DNA of 64,000 nt from Oceanidesulfovibrio indonesiensis (GTDB lineage: Bacteria > Desulfobacterota > Desulfovibrionia > Desulfovibrionales > Desulfovibrionaceae): NCBI RefSeq assembly GCF_007625075.1, contig NZ_QMIE01000001.1:186001-250000 (forward strand). Direction: 5' to 3'. The notes below the pieces were generated by a model. It did no database searches. It saw nothing but the letters and a program-made list of their open reading frames with translations, and was not told the DNA's origin. Position 1 is the stretch's first letter. Each line of letters starts with the position of its first letter. Shown here piece after piece: positions 24,074 through 33,633 of this stretch. The translations under genes were made by a program, and so were the position numbers.

Positions 24074-25045
24074 ATGCAGTATGACCGTCACGCCATGTTC
24101 GCAGACATCGTATTTCTTGTGCTGGGAGCCGCGTTGCTGTGGTTCGGGGCCGGCTGGGTCGTGGAATCGGCGGCGGCGATCGCCCGGCGGTTCAACGTCT
24201 CCGAGCTGGTCATCGGCCTCACCGTTGTGGCCATGGGCACCTCGGCCCCGGAGTTCTTCGTCACGGCGCAAGCTGCGTTCAAGGGGTTGCCGGCCATCAG
24301 CCTGGCAAACGTGGTGGGCTCGGACATCTTCAATCTGGGCGTCATCCTCGGCGTCATGGCCATCCTGAAGCCCATTCCCACCCATCGCACCATGCTCTAT
24401 CGCGACGGCGTCCTGCTCTGGGCGATCACCGGATTGCTCTTTCTCATGGCCGTGCAGGGCGAACTCACCCGTCCCATGGGGCTGTGTCTGCTCGCCATTT
24501 TCGGCGGGTACGTTTCGTTCATCGTGTACAAGGGCATCCGAGATCCCGGGCCGATGGACATCGCCATGGCCCAGGAACTGCTGGAGGAGGCGGGCGACCG
24601 CGTGGCCACGTGGCTCGATGCGCCCAAGCTGCTTGTCGGTTTTCTGGCAATCACCCTGGGCAGCGACTGGCTGGTGGACGGCGCGCGGGCCATCGCCATG
24701 GCCGTGGGCGTTTCCGACTGGGCCATCGGCCTGACCATCGTGGCCGCGGGCACTTCCCTGCCCGAACTCGTCACGTGCCTGGCGGCGAGCCTGCGCGGCA
24801 AAAATGACATGCTCCTGGGCAACCTCATTGGCAGCGACTTCTTCAACCTGGCCGGGGTGCTGGGCCTCACCGCCATTATGCGGCCCATCGCCGTGGACAC
24901 GGCATCCCTGCCGTCCATGGGGCTGATGATGGGGGCGGTGGCCGTGGTGCTGTTGTTCATGCGCACGGGCTGGCGCATCTCGCGGGTGGAAGGGGTGGTG
25001 CTCGTGCTGGTGGGCCTGAGCCGCTGGTCGCTGGAGTTCGTGTAG
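24074..25045 (+). CDS. CaCA family calcium/sodium:cation exchanger
   Basis: A 323-residue membrane antiporter of the YrbG-like CaCA family, with about ten hydrophobic segments. The two inverted alpha repeats are plain: GTSAPEFFVTAQAA with NVVGSDIFNLGVILG (about residues 56-100), and AGTSLPELVTCLAA with NLIGSDFFNLAGVLG (about 230-270). An acidic loop separates the halves. The start at 24074 lacks a clear ribosome binding site; an ATG at 24095 is the alternative. About 650 bases of its 3' part are covered antisense by the long cation-diffusion-facilitator frame. Confidence 0.92.
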   Translation: MQYDRHAMFADIVFLVLGAALLWFGAGWVVESAAAIARRFNVSELVIGLTVVAMGTSAPEFFVTAQAAFKGLPAISLANVVGSDIFNLGVILGVMAILKPIPTHRTMLYRDGVLLWAITGLLFLMAVQGELTRPMGLCLLAIFGGYVSFIVYKGIRDPGPMDIAMAQELLEEAGDRVATWLDAPKLLVGFLAITLGSDWLVDGARAIAMAVGVSDWAIGLTIVAAGTSLPELVTCLAASLRGKNDMLLGNLIGSDFFNLAGVLGLTAIMRPIAVDTASLPSMGLMMGAVAVVLLFMRTGWRISRVEGVVLVLVGLSRWSLEFV

Positions 25046-26103
25046 AAGGCTGGAACAGCTGCCGCGCAAGTGGCGCGGACGGCGGCGGTGTCGGATGGGG
25101 GCATCGTCCGAGAATACGCCACGCGCATGCAGCGCCGCGTCTCGGCAGGGCGGGGCCGCCTTGTTCCTTCCTGCCTATTTTTCAGATCTTCCTTGAACAC
25201 ACACGCGCCGTGCAGGGTGCAGCTCGACTGGTCCGTTTCCAGCTGGATGGTGGCGTGGTCGATGCCGAAGCGGTCGTGGAGTTCATCGCCAATCCGATGC
25301 AGGAACTCGGCGTCCACCGGGTCGCCTTCGGCGCGCACCAGGTGCACCGTGAGCGCTGTGGACGTGGTGGAGAGCGGCCAGACGTGCAGGTCGTGGTACG
25401 CCGTGACGCCGGGCAGCTCCAGCAGGTAACGCTCCACGGCCTCCAGGTTCACGCCCTTGGGCACGGCGTCCATGGCCAGGTCCAGCGATTCCCGGAGCAG
25501 CCCCCATGTGCCCACGGCGATGACCGCCACGATGACCAGACTCATGAAGGGGTCGATCCACAGCGCGCCGGTGGCGGCAATGATTATGGCCGCGACGACA
25601 ACGCCGAGAGAGACGCCGGCATCCGCCGCCATATGCAGGAAGGCGCCGCGGATATTGATGTCCTTCTTGCTGCCGGAAATGAAGAGCAGGGCCGTCGCCG
25701 TGTTGATGACCGTGCCGATGGCGGCAACCCAGATGACGACGGAGGCAGAGACCGCCACCGGATTCCGGAAGCGATCGACGGCCTCCACGGTGATGGCGCC
25801 GATGGCGATGAACAGCAGGGCGGCGTTGGCCAGAGACGCGTATATGGTGGAACGGCCCATGCCATAGGTGAGCTTGCGCGAGGGCTGCTTACGCGCGAGC
25901 ACCGAGGCCGCCCAGGCCAGAACGAGGCTCAGAACGTCGCTCAGGTTGTGGCCGGCGTCGGCCAGCAGGGCCATGGAATCTGCTGCGAAGCCGTACACCG
26001 CCTCCACAATGACGAAGACGATGTTGAGCGCAATGCCGATGGCGAACCGCGTATCGTAATTGGCGGGGCCGTGATGGTGCCCGTGAGCGTGGCTGTTTCC
26101 CAT
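24397..26103 (-). CDS. Cation diffusion facilitator with anomalous C-terminal read-through
   Basis: The first about 305 residues (about 25190-26103) form a complete CDF metal exporter of the ZitB/CzcD type: a His-rich start (GNSHAHGHHHGP), DAGHNLSDVLSL and HMAADAGVS metal sites, six membrane segments and a cytoplasmic domain ending IDHATIQLETDQSSC. The frame then continues about 260 more residues with no stop, antisense to the exchanger gene, into low-complexity Ser/Pro/Arg sequence. A one-base shift near 25175 would reach a TGA. The ancestral stop was therefore probably lost, or a sequencing error is present. The ATG at 26103 was preferred to a TTG at 26124. Confidence 0.75.
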   Translation of the reverse strand: MGNSHAHGHHHGPANYDTRFAIGIALNIVFVIVEAVYGFAADSMALLADAGHNLSDVLSLVLAWAASVLARKQPSRKLTYGMGRSTIYASLANAALLFIAIGAITVEAVDRFRNPVAVSASVVIWVAAIGTVINTATALLFISGSKKDINIRGAFLHMAADAGVSLGVVVAAIIIAATGALWIDPFMSLVIVAVIAVGTWGLLRESLDLAMDAVPKGVNLEAVERYLLELPGVTAYHDLHVWPLSTTSTALTVHLVRAEGDPVDAEFLHRIGDELHDRFGIDHATIQLETDQSSCTLHGACVFKEDLKNRQEGTRRPRPAETRRCMRVAYSRTMPPSDTAAVRATCAAAVPAFYTNSSDQRLRPTSTSTTPSTREMRQPVRMNNSTTATAPIISPMDGRDAVSTAMGRIMAVRPSTPARLKKSLPMRLPRSMSFLPRRLAARHVTSSGREVPAATMVRPMAQSETPTAMAMARAPSTSQSLPRVIARKPTSSLGASSHVATRSPASSSSSWAMAMSIGPGSRMPLYTMNETYPPKMASRHSPMGRVSSPCTAMRKSNPVIAQSRTPSR

Positions 26104-26328
26104 TCTCGAAAAATTAGGGAACAACCGCAGCCGGTGTCAAAGGAAAACACGGAAGGAAATGAACAAGCGATCTGCCTTCGCGCGGCAGGGAGCGGTGCCC
26201 GCAGGAAGAGGACACAAGCACGGGCGCTTGTCCGAACGCACTTTGGCCGGCACCTGAGAGACTGTTTGACTGTGTTGAGTTTTTGCAACATTGTGTTCGT
26301 AAAAATAAACGTTGCTGGCAGGTATTTC

Positions 26329-26742
26329 ATGAAACAAGACGCACCTCATGCAGCCCCTTGCGGGTTGCCGCTGTATTCTGCTCCGGTGTCAGCGGGGTTC
26401 CCCTCGCCTGCCGAGGATTTCGTGGAGGCGACCCTCGACCTCAACAACTACCTCGTCCGCCATCCCGCCGCCACTTTCTTCGTGCGCGTGGTGGGCGATT
26501 CCATGCGTGACGCCGGCATCCACTCCGGCGACCTCCTCGTGGTGGACCGCGCCGTGGACCCGGCCCCGGGCCGCATCGTGGTTGCGGCTGTGGACGGCGA
26601 GCTCACGGTGAAGCGCCTCATGGAACGCTCGGGCTGCCTGCTGCTCATGCCGGCGAATCCGGATTTTGATCCCCTGGACGTGACCGAGGACGAGAGCTTT
26701 GCGGTCTGGGGCGTAGTCACCGCTGTGGTCCGCACCCTGTAG
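26329..26742 (+). CDS. umuD: UmuD-like self-cleaving Pol V subunit
   Basis: A 137-residue S24-family protein that, after RecA-stimulated self-cleavage, joins UmuC in translesion synthesis. The catalytic Ser is in [10 protein letters not shown] (about residue 57) and the Lys in DGELTVKRL (about 94). The cleavage site aligned with E. coli Cys24-Gly25 reads Ala-Gly ([11 protein letters not shown]), the pair used by LexA. The ATG was chosen because the frame upstream is antisense to the CDF gene. umuC follows 8 bases after. No SOS box was recognised. Confidence 0.93.
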   Translation: MKQDAPHAAPCGLPLYSAPVSAGFPSPAEDFVEATLDLNNYLVRHPAATFFVRVVGDSMRDAGIHSGDLLVVDRAVDPAPGRIVVAAVDGELTVKRLMERSGCLLLMPANPDFDPLDVTEDESFAVWGVVTAVVRTL

Positions 26743-26750
26743 GGCGTCCC

Positions 26751-28040
26751 ATGACGCCGCTGCTGCCCCGACGTTCACCGCCGCTTTTCGCCATGGTGGA
26801 CTGCAACAACTTCTATGTCTCCTGCGAGCGCGTGTTCGATCCCTCGCTGTGGGGCGCGCCCGTGGTGGTGCTTTCCAACAATGACGGCTGCGTCATCGCG
26901 CGGTCCAACGAGGCCAAGACCCTGGGCATCGCCATGGGCGAGCCGGCCTTCAAACGCGAAAGATTCTTCCGCGCCAATGGCGTGCGCGTGTTTTCCTCCA
27001 ACTATGCGCTCTATGGCGATCTCTCCCGCCGGGTAATGGAGATTCTCGCGACCTTTTCCCCGGATCTGGAGATATACTCCATCGACGAGGCTTTCCTGCG
27101 CATCGACGGCCTGCCGTTCCGCGATGCGCTGGCGTTTGCCCGTACCATTCGGGAGACCGTGACCCGCTGGTCCGGCATACCCGTGTCCGTGGGCGTGGCG
27201 GAAACCAAGACCCTGGCCAAGATCGCCAACCGCAAGGCCAAGAAGGACACGGATTGCGAAGGCGCGTATGTGCTGCCGGCGCCTGGCGTGGAGCGGGATG
27301 TACTCCTGGAGGCCCTGGATACGCGGGACATCTGGGGCGTGGGCCGGCGCTACGCTACCATGCTCGCGAAAAACGGCATCCACACCGCCCGCGCCCTGCG
27401 CGATGCCCCGGACCCCTTCGTGCGCCGGACCATGACCCTCACGGGGCTGTCCACGGTGCTCGAGTTGCGGGGGAAATCCGTCCTGGCGTTGGAAGACGCG
27501 CCGCCGGCAAAGAAGGCCATTTGCTCCTCGCGCTCTTTCGGACGGCCCGTGACGAGCCTCGCGGAGTTGCAGGAGTCGGTTTCCGCGTATGTGTCCCGGG
27601 CGGCGGAGAAGCTGCGCGCGCAACGCTCGGTCGCGGGCCGGCTCACGGTGTTCGTGCAGACCAATCCGCACAAGGACGAGCCCCAGTACTCCAATGGCCG
27701 GGACATGGTCCTGCCGCACCCCACCGCGCACACGCCTACCTTGGTGCGGGCGGCGCGCGAGTTGGCGCAGGGCATTTACAGACTGGGCTATCGCTACAAG
27801 AAGGCAGGCGTGCTGCTCACCGCGCTGGAACCAGCCGAGGGGCGGCAGTTGCCCCTCCTGGCAGCCGGCGGCGACGGTTCGACCGCGCTCATGGACGTTC
27901 TGGATCGCGCCAATGCCAAGTGGGGGCGTGGGGCTCTCCAGGTCGCTGCAGCCGGGTTGGGCCGGCCATGGCAAATGCGCCAGGCGCACAAATCGCCGCG
28001 CTACACCACACGCTGGGACGAGTTGCCCGAGGTGTGGTGA
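26751..28040 (+). CDS. umuC: UmuC-like Y-family DNA polymerase
   Basis: A 429-residue Y-family polymerase catalytic subunit. Active-site acids are in [17 protein letters not shown] (about residues 13-29) and [10 protein letters not shown] (about 105-114). The little-finger domain follows, with RSFGRPVTS and [15 protein letters not shown]. Length and order match UmuC. Together with UmuD it would make an error-prone polymerase V for bypass of damaged bases. Confidence 0.95.
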   Translation: MTPLLPRRSPPLFAMVDCNNFYVSCERVFDPSLWGAPVVVLSNNDGCVIARSNEAKTLGIAMGEPAFKRERFFRANGVRVFSSNYALYGDLSRRVMEILATFSPDLEIYSIDEAFLRIDGLPFRDALAFARTIRETVTRWSGIPVSVGVAETKTLAKIANRKAKKDTDCEGAYVLPAPGVERDVLLEALDTRDIWGVGRRYATMLAKNGIHTARALRDAPDPFVRRTMTLTGLSTVLELRGKSVLALEDAPPAKKAICSSRSFGRPVTSLAELQESVSAYVSRAAEKLRAQRSVAGRLTVFVQTNPHKDEPQYSNGRDMVLPHPTAHTPTLVRAARELAQGIYRLGYRYKKAGVLLTALEPAEGRQLPLLAAGGDGSTALMDVLDRANAKWGRGALQVAAAGLGRPWQMRQAHKSPRYTTRWDELPEVW

Positions 28041-28135
28041 CTGTACAACAGGAAAATCGCCAGACCGTTGCAGTCGAATGCAGCAGACGGAACGGCAGGC
28101 TCACTGCAAAGTGTTGAATATATGAAAGATATTGA

Positions 28136-28993
28136 CTAACCGAATCGGCCGGTAAGATACTCTTCGGTGAGTTTGTGACGGGGTTTTGTGAAAATTTTCT
28201 CAGTCTGTCCTACTTCAATCATTTTACCCAGATGGAAGAAGGCGGTGCGGTCGGAGATGCGCGCGGCCTGTTGCAGCGAGTGTGTGACCACCACGATGGA
28301 GTAAAGCTCTGTGAGTTCGCGGATGAGTTCCTCGATGATGCCCGTGGCGATGGGGTCCAGGGCGGAGCAGGGTTCGTCCATGAGCACCACCTCCGGGTTC
28401 ACGGAAATGGCCCGGGCGATGCACAGCCGCTGCTGCTGGCCGCCGGAAAGGCTGGTGCCGGACATGTCCAGCCGGTCCTTCACCTCGTCCCACAGGCCCA
28501 CGCGGCGCAGGCTCATTTCCACGGTTTCCTCCACCTCGTGCCTGGTGGAGGCCAGGCCGTGGATGCGCAGGCCGTAAGCGATGTTGTCATAGATGGATTT
28601 GGGAAAGGGGTTGGGCTTCTGGAAGACCATGCCCACGCGCCGGCGCACGCTGACCACGTCTATTTTGGGATCGTAGATGTCCTCGCCGTGCAGGGTGATG
28701 TCCCCGGTGACGCGGCAGATGTCGATGGTGTCGTTCATGCGGTTGAGGCAGCGCAGGAACGTGGACTTGCCGCAGCCGGAGGGGCCGATGAACGCGACGA
28801 CCTGGTTCTTTGCAATGTCCAGGTTCAGGCTGTGGATCGCGTGGAAATCCGCATAGTAGACGTTGACGTCGCGGCACTTCATGCACGGGTCGTCGACCAG
28901 GGCGGCCTCCAGCGCCTTGGAGTCGACCCCGCCGACTTCTGCGATGGAGGGGTCTGGTGTGTTTCCTGGTACGAATTCCGTCATGGGCATCAT
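28136..28993 (-). CDS. pstB: Phosphate ABC transporter ATPase PstB
   Basis: A 285-residue ATP-binding subunit of the PstSCAB phosphate importer. Walker A is GPSGCGKST (about residue 91), the ABC signature is LSGGQQQRL, Walker B is [13 protein letters not shown] and the H-loop is VVTHSL. An N-terminal extension of about 35 residues precedes the family start. In-frame ATGs at 28990 and 28984 are alternatives. It lies 128 bases after pstS, beyond a hairpin terminator, so its expression may be lower than that of the genes before it. No phoU follows in the window. Confidence 0.95.
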   Translation of the reverse strand: MMPMTEFVPGNTPDPSIAEVGGVDSKALEAALVDDPCMKCRDVNVYYADFHAIHSLNLDIAKNQVVAFIGPSGCGKSTFLRCLNRMNDTIDICRVTGDITLHGEDIYDPKIDVVSVRRRVGMVFQKPNPFPKSIYDNIAYGLRIHGLASTRHEVEETVEMSLRRVGLWDEVKDRLDMSGTSLSGGQQQRLCIARAISVNPEVVLMDEPCSALDPIATGIIEELIRELTELYSIVVVTHSLQQAARISDRTAFFHLGKMIEVGQTEKIFTKPRHKLTEEYLTGRFG

Positions 28994-29071
28994 GAAATCT
29001 CGTTGTGCATCCGGGTTTGTTGTCGAGTTGAGCAGTATAGCGGCTCAAAACAGTGTATTACAAGGGAAAGA

Positions 29072-29097
29072 ACCGGGCCGGCATGCACCGGCCCGGT
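29072..29097 (-). terminator. Hairpin between pstS and pstB
   Basis: ACCGGGCCGG (29072-29081) pairs with CCGGCCCGGT (29088-29097) around a 6-base loop. On the minus strand it is followed by TTCTTTCCCTTG, moderately T-rich. It could partly stop transcription between pstS and pstB or protect the 3' end of the pstS message. Confidence 0.7.
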
Positions 29098-29121
29098 CGA
29101 TCACGAAGCGTACCGGTTCGT

Positions 29122-30168
29122 CTAGAAGTCGGAAGCGGTCATGGGGGTGAGCTCTTTGGCGTTCTCGGCAAACTTCGAGCGCTCGTTTTCAGGCATGGGG
29201 ATCATGCCCTTCTCGGACAGGTAGCCGTCCGGGCCCCAGGCCTGCTCGTTGGTGAACTCGCCGAGGTATTCCTGGATGCCGGGGATGGTGCCTACGTGGG
29301 CCTTCTTCACGTAGAACTGGAGCGAACGGGACACGGGGTAGGAACCGTCGGCAATGGCGTCGAAGGTGGGGGCCACACCGCCGATCTTGGAACCCTGGAT
29401 CTTGTCCATGTTCTGGTCGAGGAAGCTGAAGCCGAAGATACCGAAAGCAGCAGGGTTGGACTGGAGCTTCTGCACGATCAGGTTGTCGTTCTCGCCGGCT
29501 TCCACGTAAGCGCCGTCCTCACGGACAGTATGGGCCACGGACTTGAATTCCTTGGAATCCATGTTTTTGATGAACTCGAAGGACTCGGCGCCGGTTTCCA
29601 TCACGAGTTCCACAAAAGCATCCCGGGTGCCGGAGGTGGGGGGCGGACCGAGAACCTCGATCTTGGTATTGGGCAGGGAGGAGTCGATTTCGCTCCAGGT
29701 CTGGTAGGGGTTGTCCACGAGCGTTTCGGAGCCGTCCTTGGCGGGCACTTTCTTGGCCAGGGCCAGGAATATCTGCTGCGTGGTGAGATCAAGCTGGCCG
29801 GCCTGCTTGGAGTTGGCGAAGACGATGCCGTCATAGCCGATCTTCACTTCCACTACGTCCTGCACGCCGTTGGCTTGGCACTGCTCGAACTCGGACTTCT
29901 TCATGCGGCGGGACGCATTGGTGATGTCCGGATGCTCGACGCCGACGCCGGCGCAGAACAGCTTGAAGCCGCCGCCGGAGCCGGTGGATTCGATCTTCGG
30001 AGTGGGGAAGTCGGTGGTTTTGCCGAACTGTTCGGCCACCACCGTGGCGAAAGGATAAACCGTGGAGGAGCCCACAATGGAGATGTGGTTCCTGGCCTGG
30101 GCGTTGGCGATTCCTGAGAAGCTCAGGAGAACCGCCAGAGCGGCGAGTACGAAAATAACGTTACGCAT
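29122..30168 (-). CDS. pstS: Phosphate-binding periplasmic protein PstS
   Basis: A 348-residue periplasmic phosphate receptor. The start MRNVIFVLAALAVLL gives a signal peptide cleaved near ANAQA, with GGAGG before the ATG; a farther upstream start would bury it. Phosphate-binding motifs are visible: GSSTVYPF, STGSGGGFK, and SGTRDAFVELV. It is encoded third, after pstC and pstA, rather than first as is common. The following hairpin would favour high PstS levels relative to PstB. Confidence 0.95.
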   Translation of the reverse strand: MRNVIFVLAALAVLLSFSGIANAQARNHISIVGSSTVYPFATVVAEQFGKTTDFPTPKIESTGSGGGFKLFCAGVGVEHPDITNASRRMKKSEFEQCQANGVQDVVEVKIGYDGIVFANSKQAGQLDLTTQQIFLALAKKVPAKDGSETLVDNPYQTWSEIDSSLPNTKIEVLGPPPTSGTRDAFVELVMETGAESFEFIKNMDSKEFKSVAHTVREDGAYVEAGENDNLIVQKLQSNPAAFGIFGFSFLDQNMDKIQGSKIGGVAPTFDAIADGSYPVSRSLQFYVKKAHVGTIPGIQEYLGEFTNEQAWGPDGYLSEKGMIPMPENERSKFAENAKELTPMTASDF

Positions 30169-30249
30169 GATGATTGCCTCCAAAAGGTTCACGGGTTGTG
30201 TATCAGGTGCATGCCGGGGGCATGTTGACCTTGGGATCTGTTCCGGCGG

Positions 30250-31578
30250 TTACCATTGCCGCTCGAAACGTTTGCGGAGCATGATTGCGACGGCGTTCAT
30301 GGCGATGAGGAAAGCCAGGAGAATCATGATCGCTGCCGAGGTGCGCTCCAGGAAGGCCCGTTCCGGGCTGTCCGCCCACAGGAATATCTGCACGGGAAGC
30401 ACCGTGGACGGGTCGGTGAAGCCGGACGGAATGTCCACGATGAACGCCACCATGCCGATCATCAGCAGCGGCGCCGTTTCGCCCAGGGCCTGGGCCATGC
30501 CGATGATGGTGCCGGTGAGAATGCCGGGCAGGGCCAGGGGCAGCACGTGGTTGAGCACGGTCTGCATTTTGGACGAGCCGATGCCCAGCGCGGCCTCCCG
30601 GATGGACGGCGGCACGGCCTTGATGGCCGCGCGGCTCGAAATGATGATGGTGGGCAGAGTCATGAGCGTGAGCACAAGGCCGCCCACCAGCGGCGCAGAG
30701 CGCGGCAGGCCGAAGAAGTTGAGAAATACGGCCAGGCCCAGCAGGCCGAAGACGATGGACGGCACGGCCGCGAGGTTGTTGATGTTGACCTCGATGAAAT
30801 CGGTCAGCTTGTTCGTGGGGGCGAATTCTTCCAGATAGATGGCGGCCGCTACTCCGATGGGGAACGACAGCAGCAGGGTGACTACCAGGGTATAGAAGGA
30901 GCCCACGGTGGCGCCCCAGATGCCGGCAAGCTCGGGTTCGCGGGAGTCGCCCGCCCTGAACAGCGTGGTGTTGAAACGCTTTTCGATGCGCCCTTCGGCG
31001 CGCAGCATCTCGATCCATTCCAGTTGCTGCGTGCTCAGGCGGCGTTGGCCTTCAGGCGCGTTCGGGTCGATGTGGCCTTTCATGAGCATGTCCACGTCAT
31101 CGTCGGCCGGCACCCACATGGAGAATGTCTGACCCACGAGGCCGGGGTCCGCCAGAACCTTGTCACGCAGCTGGAACGTGGCGCCGCTGGAGACGAGGGC
31201 GTCGAGTTGGCGCGTCTCGCTGCGGCCTTCGACACTGGGGAACATGGCCCGCAGAGAGCTTTTGACTACGCCCAGGTAGTTGCCGCGCTTCAGGTCGTCG
31301 ACCGACACCTTGTCGGGGTCCACGGTGATGTCCAGCTTGACGTAAGTCTGCTGGAAGGCCGAGTAGCCATTGAACCCTACGGAGAGAAGCAATGTGGCCA
31401 GAAGCATGATGCTGATGCACACGGCCGCGATCCCGTAAAGCTTGAAGCGGAACTCGGCGGCGTGGCGCTTCCTGAGGATGCGCTTGAGCTCGTCCGGAGG
31501 CAGCAGGCCATGGTAGCCCTCGCCGTTCGGGTTACTCTGTTCAATGTCCGCATCGCTTTGCGTGGTCTGGTTATTCAT
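30250..31578 (-). CDS. pstA: Phosphate ABC transporter permease PstA
   Basis: A 442-residue permease. The C-terminal half is the ABC transporter membrane domain, with the EAA-type loop SIREAALGIGSSKMQTVLNH that contacts PstB. The N-terminal half (about 60-215) is a large non-cytoplasmic domain after the first membrane segment, as in PstA proteins with a DUF3333 domain. Its start overlaps the pstC stop by 8 bases. Confidence 0.93.
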   Translation of the reverse strand: MNNQTTQSDADIEQSNPNGEGYHGLLPPDELKRILRKRHAAEFRFKLYGIAAVCISIMLLATLLLSVGFNGYSAFQQTYVKLDITVDPDKVSVDDLKRGNYLGVVKSSLRAMFPSVEGRSETRQLDALVSSGATFQLRDKVLADPGLVGQTFSMWVPADDDVDMLMKGHIDPNAPEGQRRLSTQQLEWIEMLRAEGRIEKRFNTTLFRAGDSREPELAGIWGATVGSFYTLVVTLLLSFPIGVAAAIYLEEFAPTNKLTDFIEVNINNLAAVPSIVFGLLGLAVFLNFFGLPRSAPLVGGLVLTLMTLPTIIISSRAAIKAVPPSIREAALGIGSSKMQTVLNHVLPLALPGILTGTIIGMAQALGETAPLLMIGMVAFIVDIPSGFTDPSTVLPVQIFLWADSPERAFLERTSAAIMILLAFLIAMNAVAIMLRKRFERQW

Positions 31579-32959
31579 ACTGTTCTCTGTACTTGCGCAC
31601 CACGATCAGCGCGATGACGTTGAGGACGAGCGTGATGAGGAAGAGCACGAGACCCAAGGCGAATGCGGCGAGCGTCTTGGGGCTGTCGAACTCCTGGTCG
31701 CCCACGAGAAGGGTGACGATCTGCACGGTGACGGTGGTGACGGCCTGGAACGGGTTGGCCGTGAGGTTCGCGGCCAGGCCGGCGGCCATGACCACGATCA
31801 TGGTCTCGCCGATGGCCCGGGACACGGCCAGCAGAATGCCGCCCACGATGCCTGGCAAAGCCGCGGGCAGCACCACCTTGCGCACGGTTTCGGACTTGGT
31901 TGCGCCCAGGCCGTAGGAGCCCTCGCGCAACGATTGCGGCACGGCGTTGATGGCGTCATCCGACAGCGAGGAGACGAACGGAATGATCATGATGCCCATG
32001 ACGGAACCGGCCGCAATGGCGCTCTCCGAGGCGATGTTCATGCCCAGCGATTCGCCCAGGCCGCGGAAAAGCGGCGCGACCATGAGCGCGGCGAAGAAGC
32101 CGTAAACTACTGTGGGCACGCCGGCGAGTATCTCCATGACCGGCTTGACCACGGCGCGGACTTTCCTGTCCGCGTACTCCGAAAGGTAAATGGCGGACAT
32201 CAGCCCGATGGGCACGGCCACCAGCATGGCAATGGCCGAGATGAGCATGGTGCCGGCGAACACCGGTACGGCGCCGAACGCGCCGGACGAACCAACCTGG
32301 TCGGCGCGTATGGCCATCTGCGGGCTCCACTCCAGGCCGAACAGGAACTCAGTGATCGGCACCATGCGGAAGAAGCGAATGGCCTCGAACAGCACCGAAA
32401 GGACGATGCCGATGGTGGTGAAGATAGCCAGGGTGGAGCAGATGATGAGCAGGATCTTGAGGACCTGCTCCACGTCGTTGCGGGCGCGGTACTCGGGCAC
32501 GATCTTGCGGAAGCCGATGATCAGCCCGCTGGAGGCCACGCCCAGCACGGCTACGGCCAGGGCGATGTTGCCCAGGGTTTGCAACTGCTTGTAGCGCTCG
32601 GCCGCGGCCATGACAGCCGGATCCTTGTCGCCGAAGGCGGTGCCGGCGACCACGTTGCGGATGTCATTGATGAGCAACTGGAGCCGCGTGTCCGGCAACT
32701 CCTGCATTGATTGCGGCAGTTCGTTGACCACCATGCTGGTGATGATGGTGTCGTCGAAAAGGCTCCAGGCGAAAAACACGAGAAACGCCGGAATGAAGCA
32801 CCACAACGCGAGCAGCCACCCATAATATGTGGGTCGGGAGTGGAGTTCCTGCGCTCGTCTGGTGCCCCCCACGATGGCCAGCGATCGCCGGCGGCCGTAA
32901 AAAAAGGACACTCCCGTGAGGAGAAGCAGGATGAAGAGAATGTTCGGCAAAGAAATCAT
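31571..32959 (-). CDS. pstC: Phosphate ABC transporter permease PstC
   Basis: A 462-residue permease, first gene of the pst cluster. The permease core is in the second half with the EAA loop SLREGSYGLGATKSETVRKV and PVMEILAGVPTVVYGFFA. The first 200 residues add two membrane segments and a periplasmic stretch beyond the short E. coli form, a common enlarged architecture. No convincing Pho box was found upstream, though TGACA/TGTCA half-sites flank 33221-33236. Confidence 0.93.
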   Translation of the reverse strand: MISLPNILFILLLLTGVSFFYGRRRSLAIVGGTRRAQELHSRPTYYGWLLALWCFIPAFLVFFAWSLFDDTIITSMVVNELPQSMQELPDTRLQLLINDIRNVVAGTAFGDKDPAVMAAAERYKQLQTLGNIALAVAVLGVASSGLIIGFRKIVPEYRARNDVEQVLKILLIICSTLAIFTTIGIVLSVLFEAIRFFRMVPITEFLFGLEWSPQMAIRADQVGSSGAFGAVPVFAGTMLISAIAMLVAVPIGLMSAIYLSEYADRKVRAVVKPVMEILAGVPTVVYGFFAALMVAPLFRGLGESLGMNIASESAIAAGSVMGIMIIPFVSSLSDDAINAVPQSLREGSYGLGATKSETVRKVVLPAALPGIVGGILLAVSRAIGETMIVVMAAGLAANLTANPFQAVTTVTVQIVTLLVGDQEFDSPKTLAAFALGLVLFLITLVLNVIALIVVRKYREQYE

Positions 32960-33270
32960 GGACTATCCGAGAACCAGATACGTTTGCGGGAATCCGCGGC
33001 AAGCGGCCCATGCCGCTGCAACATTCCCGGCGTTGCGATCGAACAAGCACTAGCATGTCGCATGTGACGAGTTTGCGTCGTACGGAATGCAGGCGTTCTT
33101 CGTTTGGGAACATGGGCCCGGACAGTCGTGGAAGGCCCGCGAACCCAGTAATTTCAATGCGTCCCTCGATACAGCATGCGAAACCTACACAGGCTGTATT
33201 GGGAATGAGTGGCGAGAATGTGACAATTGTATGTCATTCACCGGTGTCGTTTTCGTAACCTGGTGAATTT
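32960..33270. other. Intergenic region upstream of pstC
   Basis: No gene is seen. It should hold the pst promoter. A palindrome TGACA-ATTGTA-TGTCA at 33221-33236 contains half-sites resembling pieces of a Pho box but lacks the tandem 11-base spacing, so PhoB control is not shown. Confidence 0.4.
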
Positions 33271-33396
33271 TTTATTGCTGGGAGCAAGAAATATTAAACT
33301 TCTTGCTCCCGCGGCGTTCGCCGCGTGGCCCGCCTGGAGCGTGGCCGTCATTATAAATGGGGCGCGAAAATGTAAGAATTTTCTGCTCCCAGTAAT
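33271..33396. repeat. REPIN-like palindromic repeat, copy 1
   Basis: About 125 bases nearly identical to the element at 45000-45126. It has mirrored ends (GCTGGGAGCA at the left, TGCTCCCAG at the right). Inside, a left hairpin (GGGAGCAAGAA / TTCTTGCTCCC), a GC-rich middle with GCGGC-GTTC-GCCGC, and a right imperfect hairpin follow in order. It lies between pstC and the BI-1 gene, followed by about 240 bases of further non-coding DNA before that gene. Confidence 0.85.
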
Positions 33397-33633
33397 ATGA
33401 CGTTGCATGTCGGGAGCATGGAGAAAATATCACTGTTTCAACAACGGGATCGGGGAGCAAGGGGGCAGTATCGGGGATGGCGGAGGAGCCCGAGTCTTTC
33501 GTGCACGCGTGCAGCGGCCGGTGTCGTCCGGTTCTTCTTGCCAACCGGCATTGCCGCTGTTATTTAATGAACTCTCTCAAGCCAAGAAGCCACCACGCGT
33601 AGAAATTTTCATACCCTCGGAGGAGAAAAACCA

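Noticed and set aside
26104-26328. SOS box upstream of umuD
   Set aside because: CTGT and similar half-sites occur but do not form the E. coli palindrome, and the LexA motif of this organism is not known from the window.
33221-33236. TGACA/TGTCA palindrome as a Pho box
   Set aside because: A Pho box needs direct repeats about 11 bases apart; this is an inverted pair about 260 bases from pstC.
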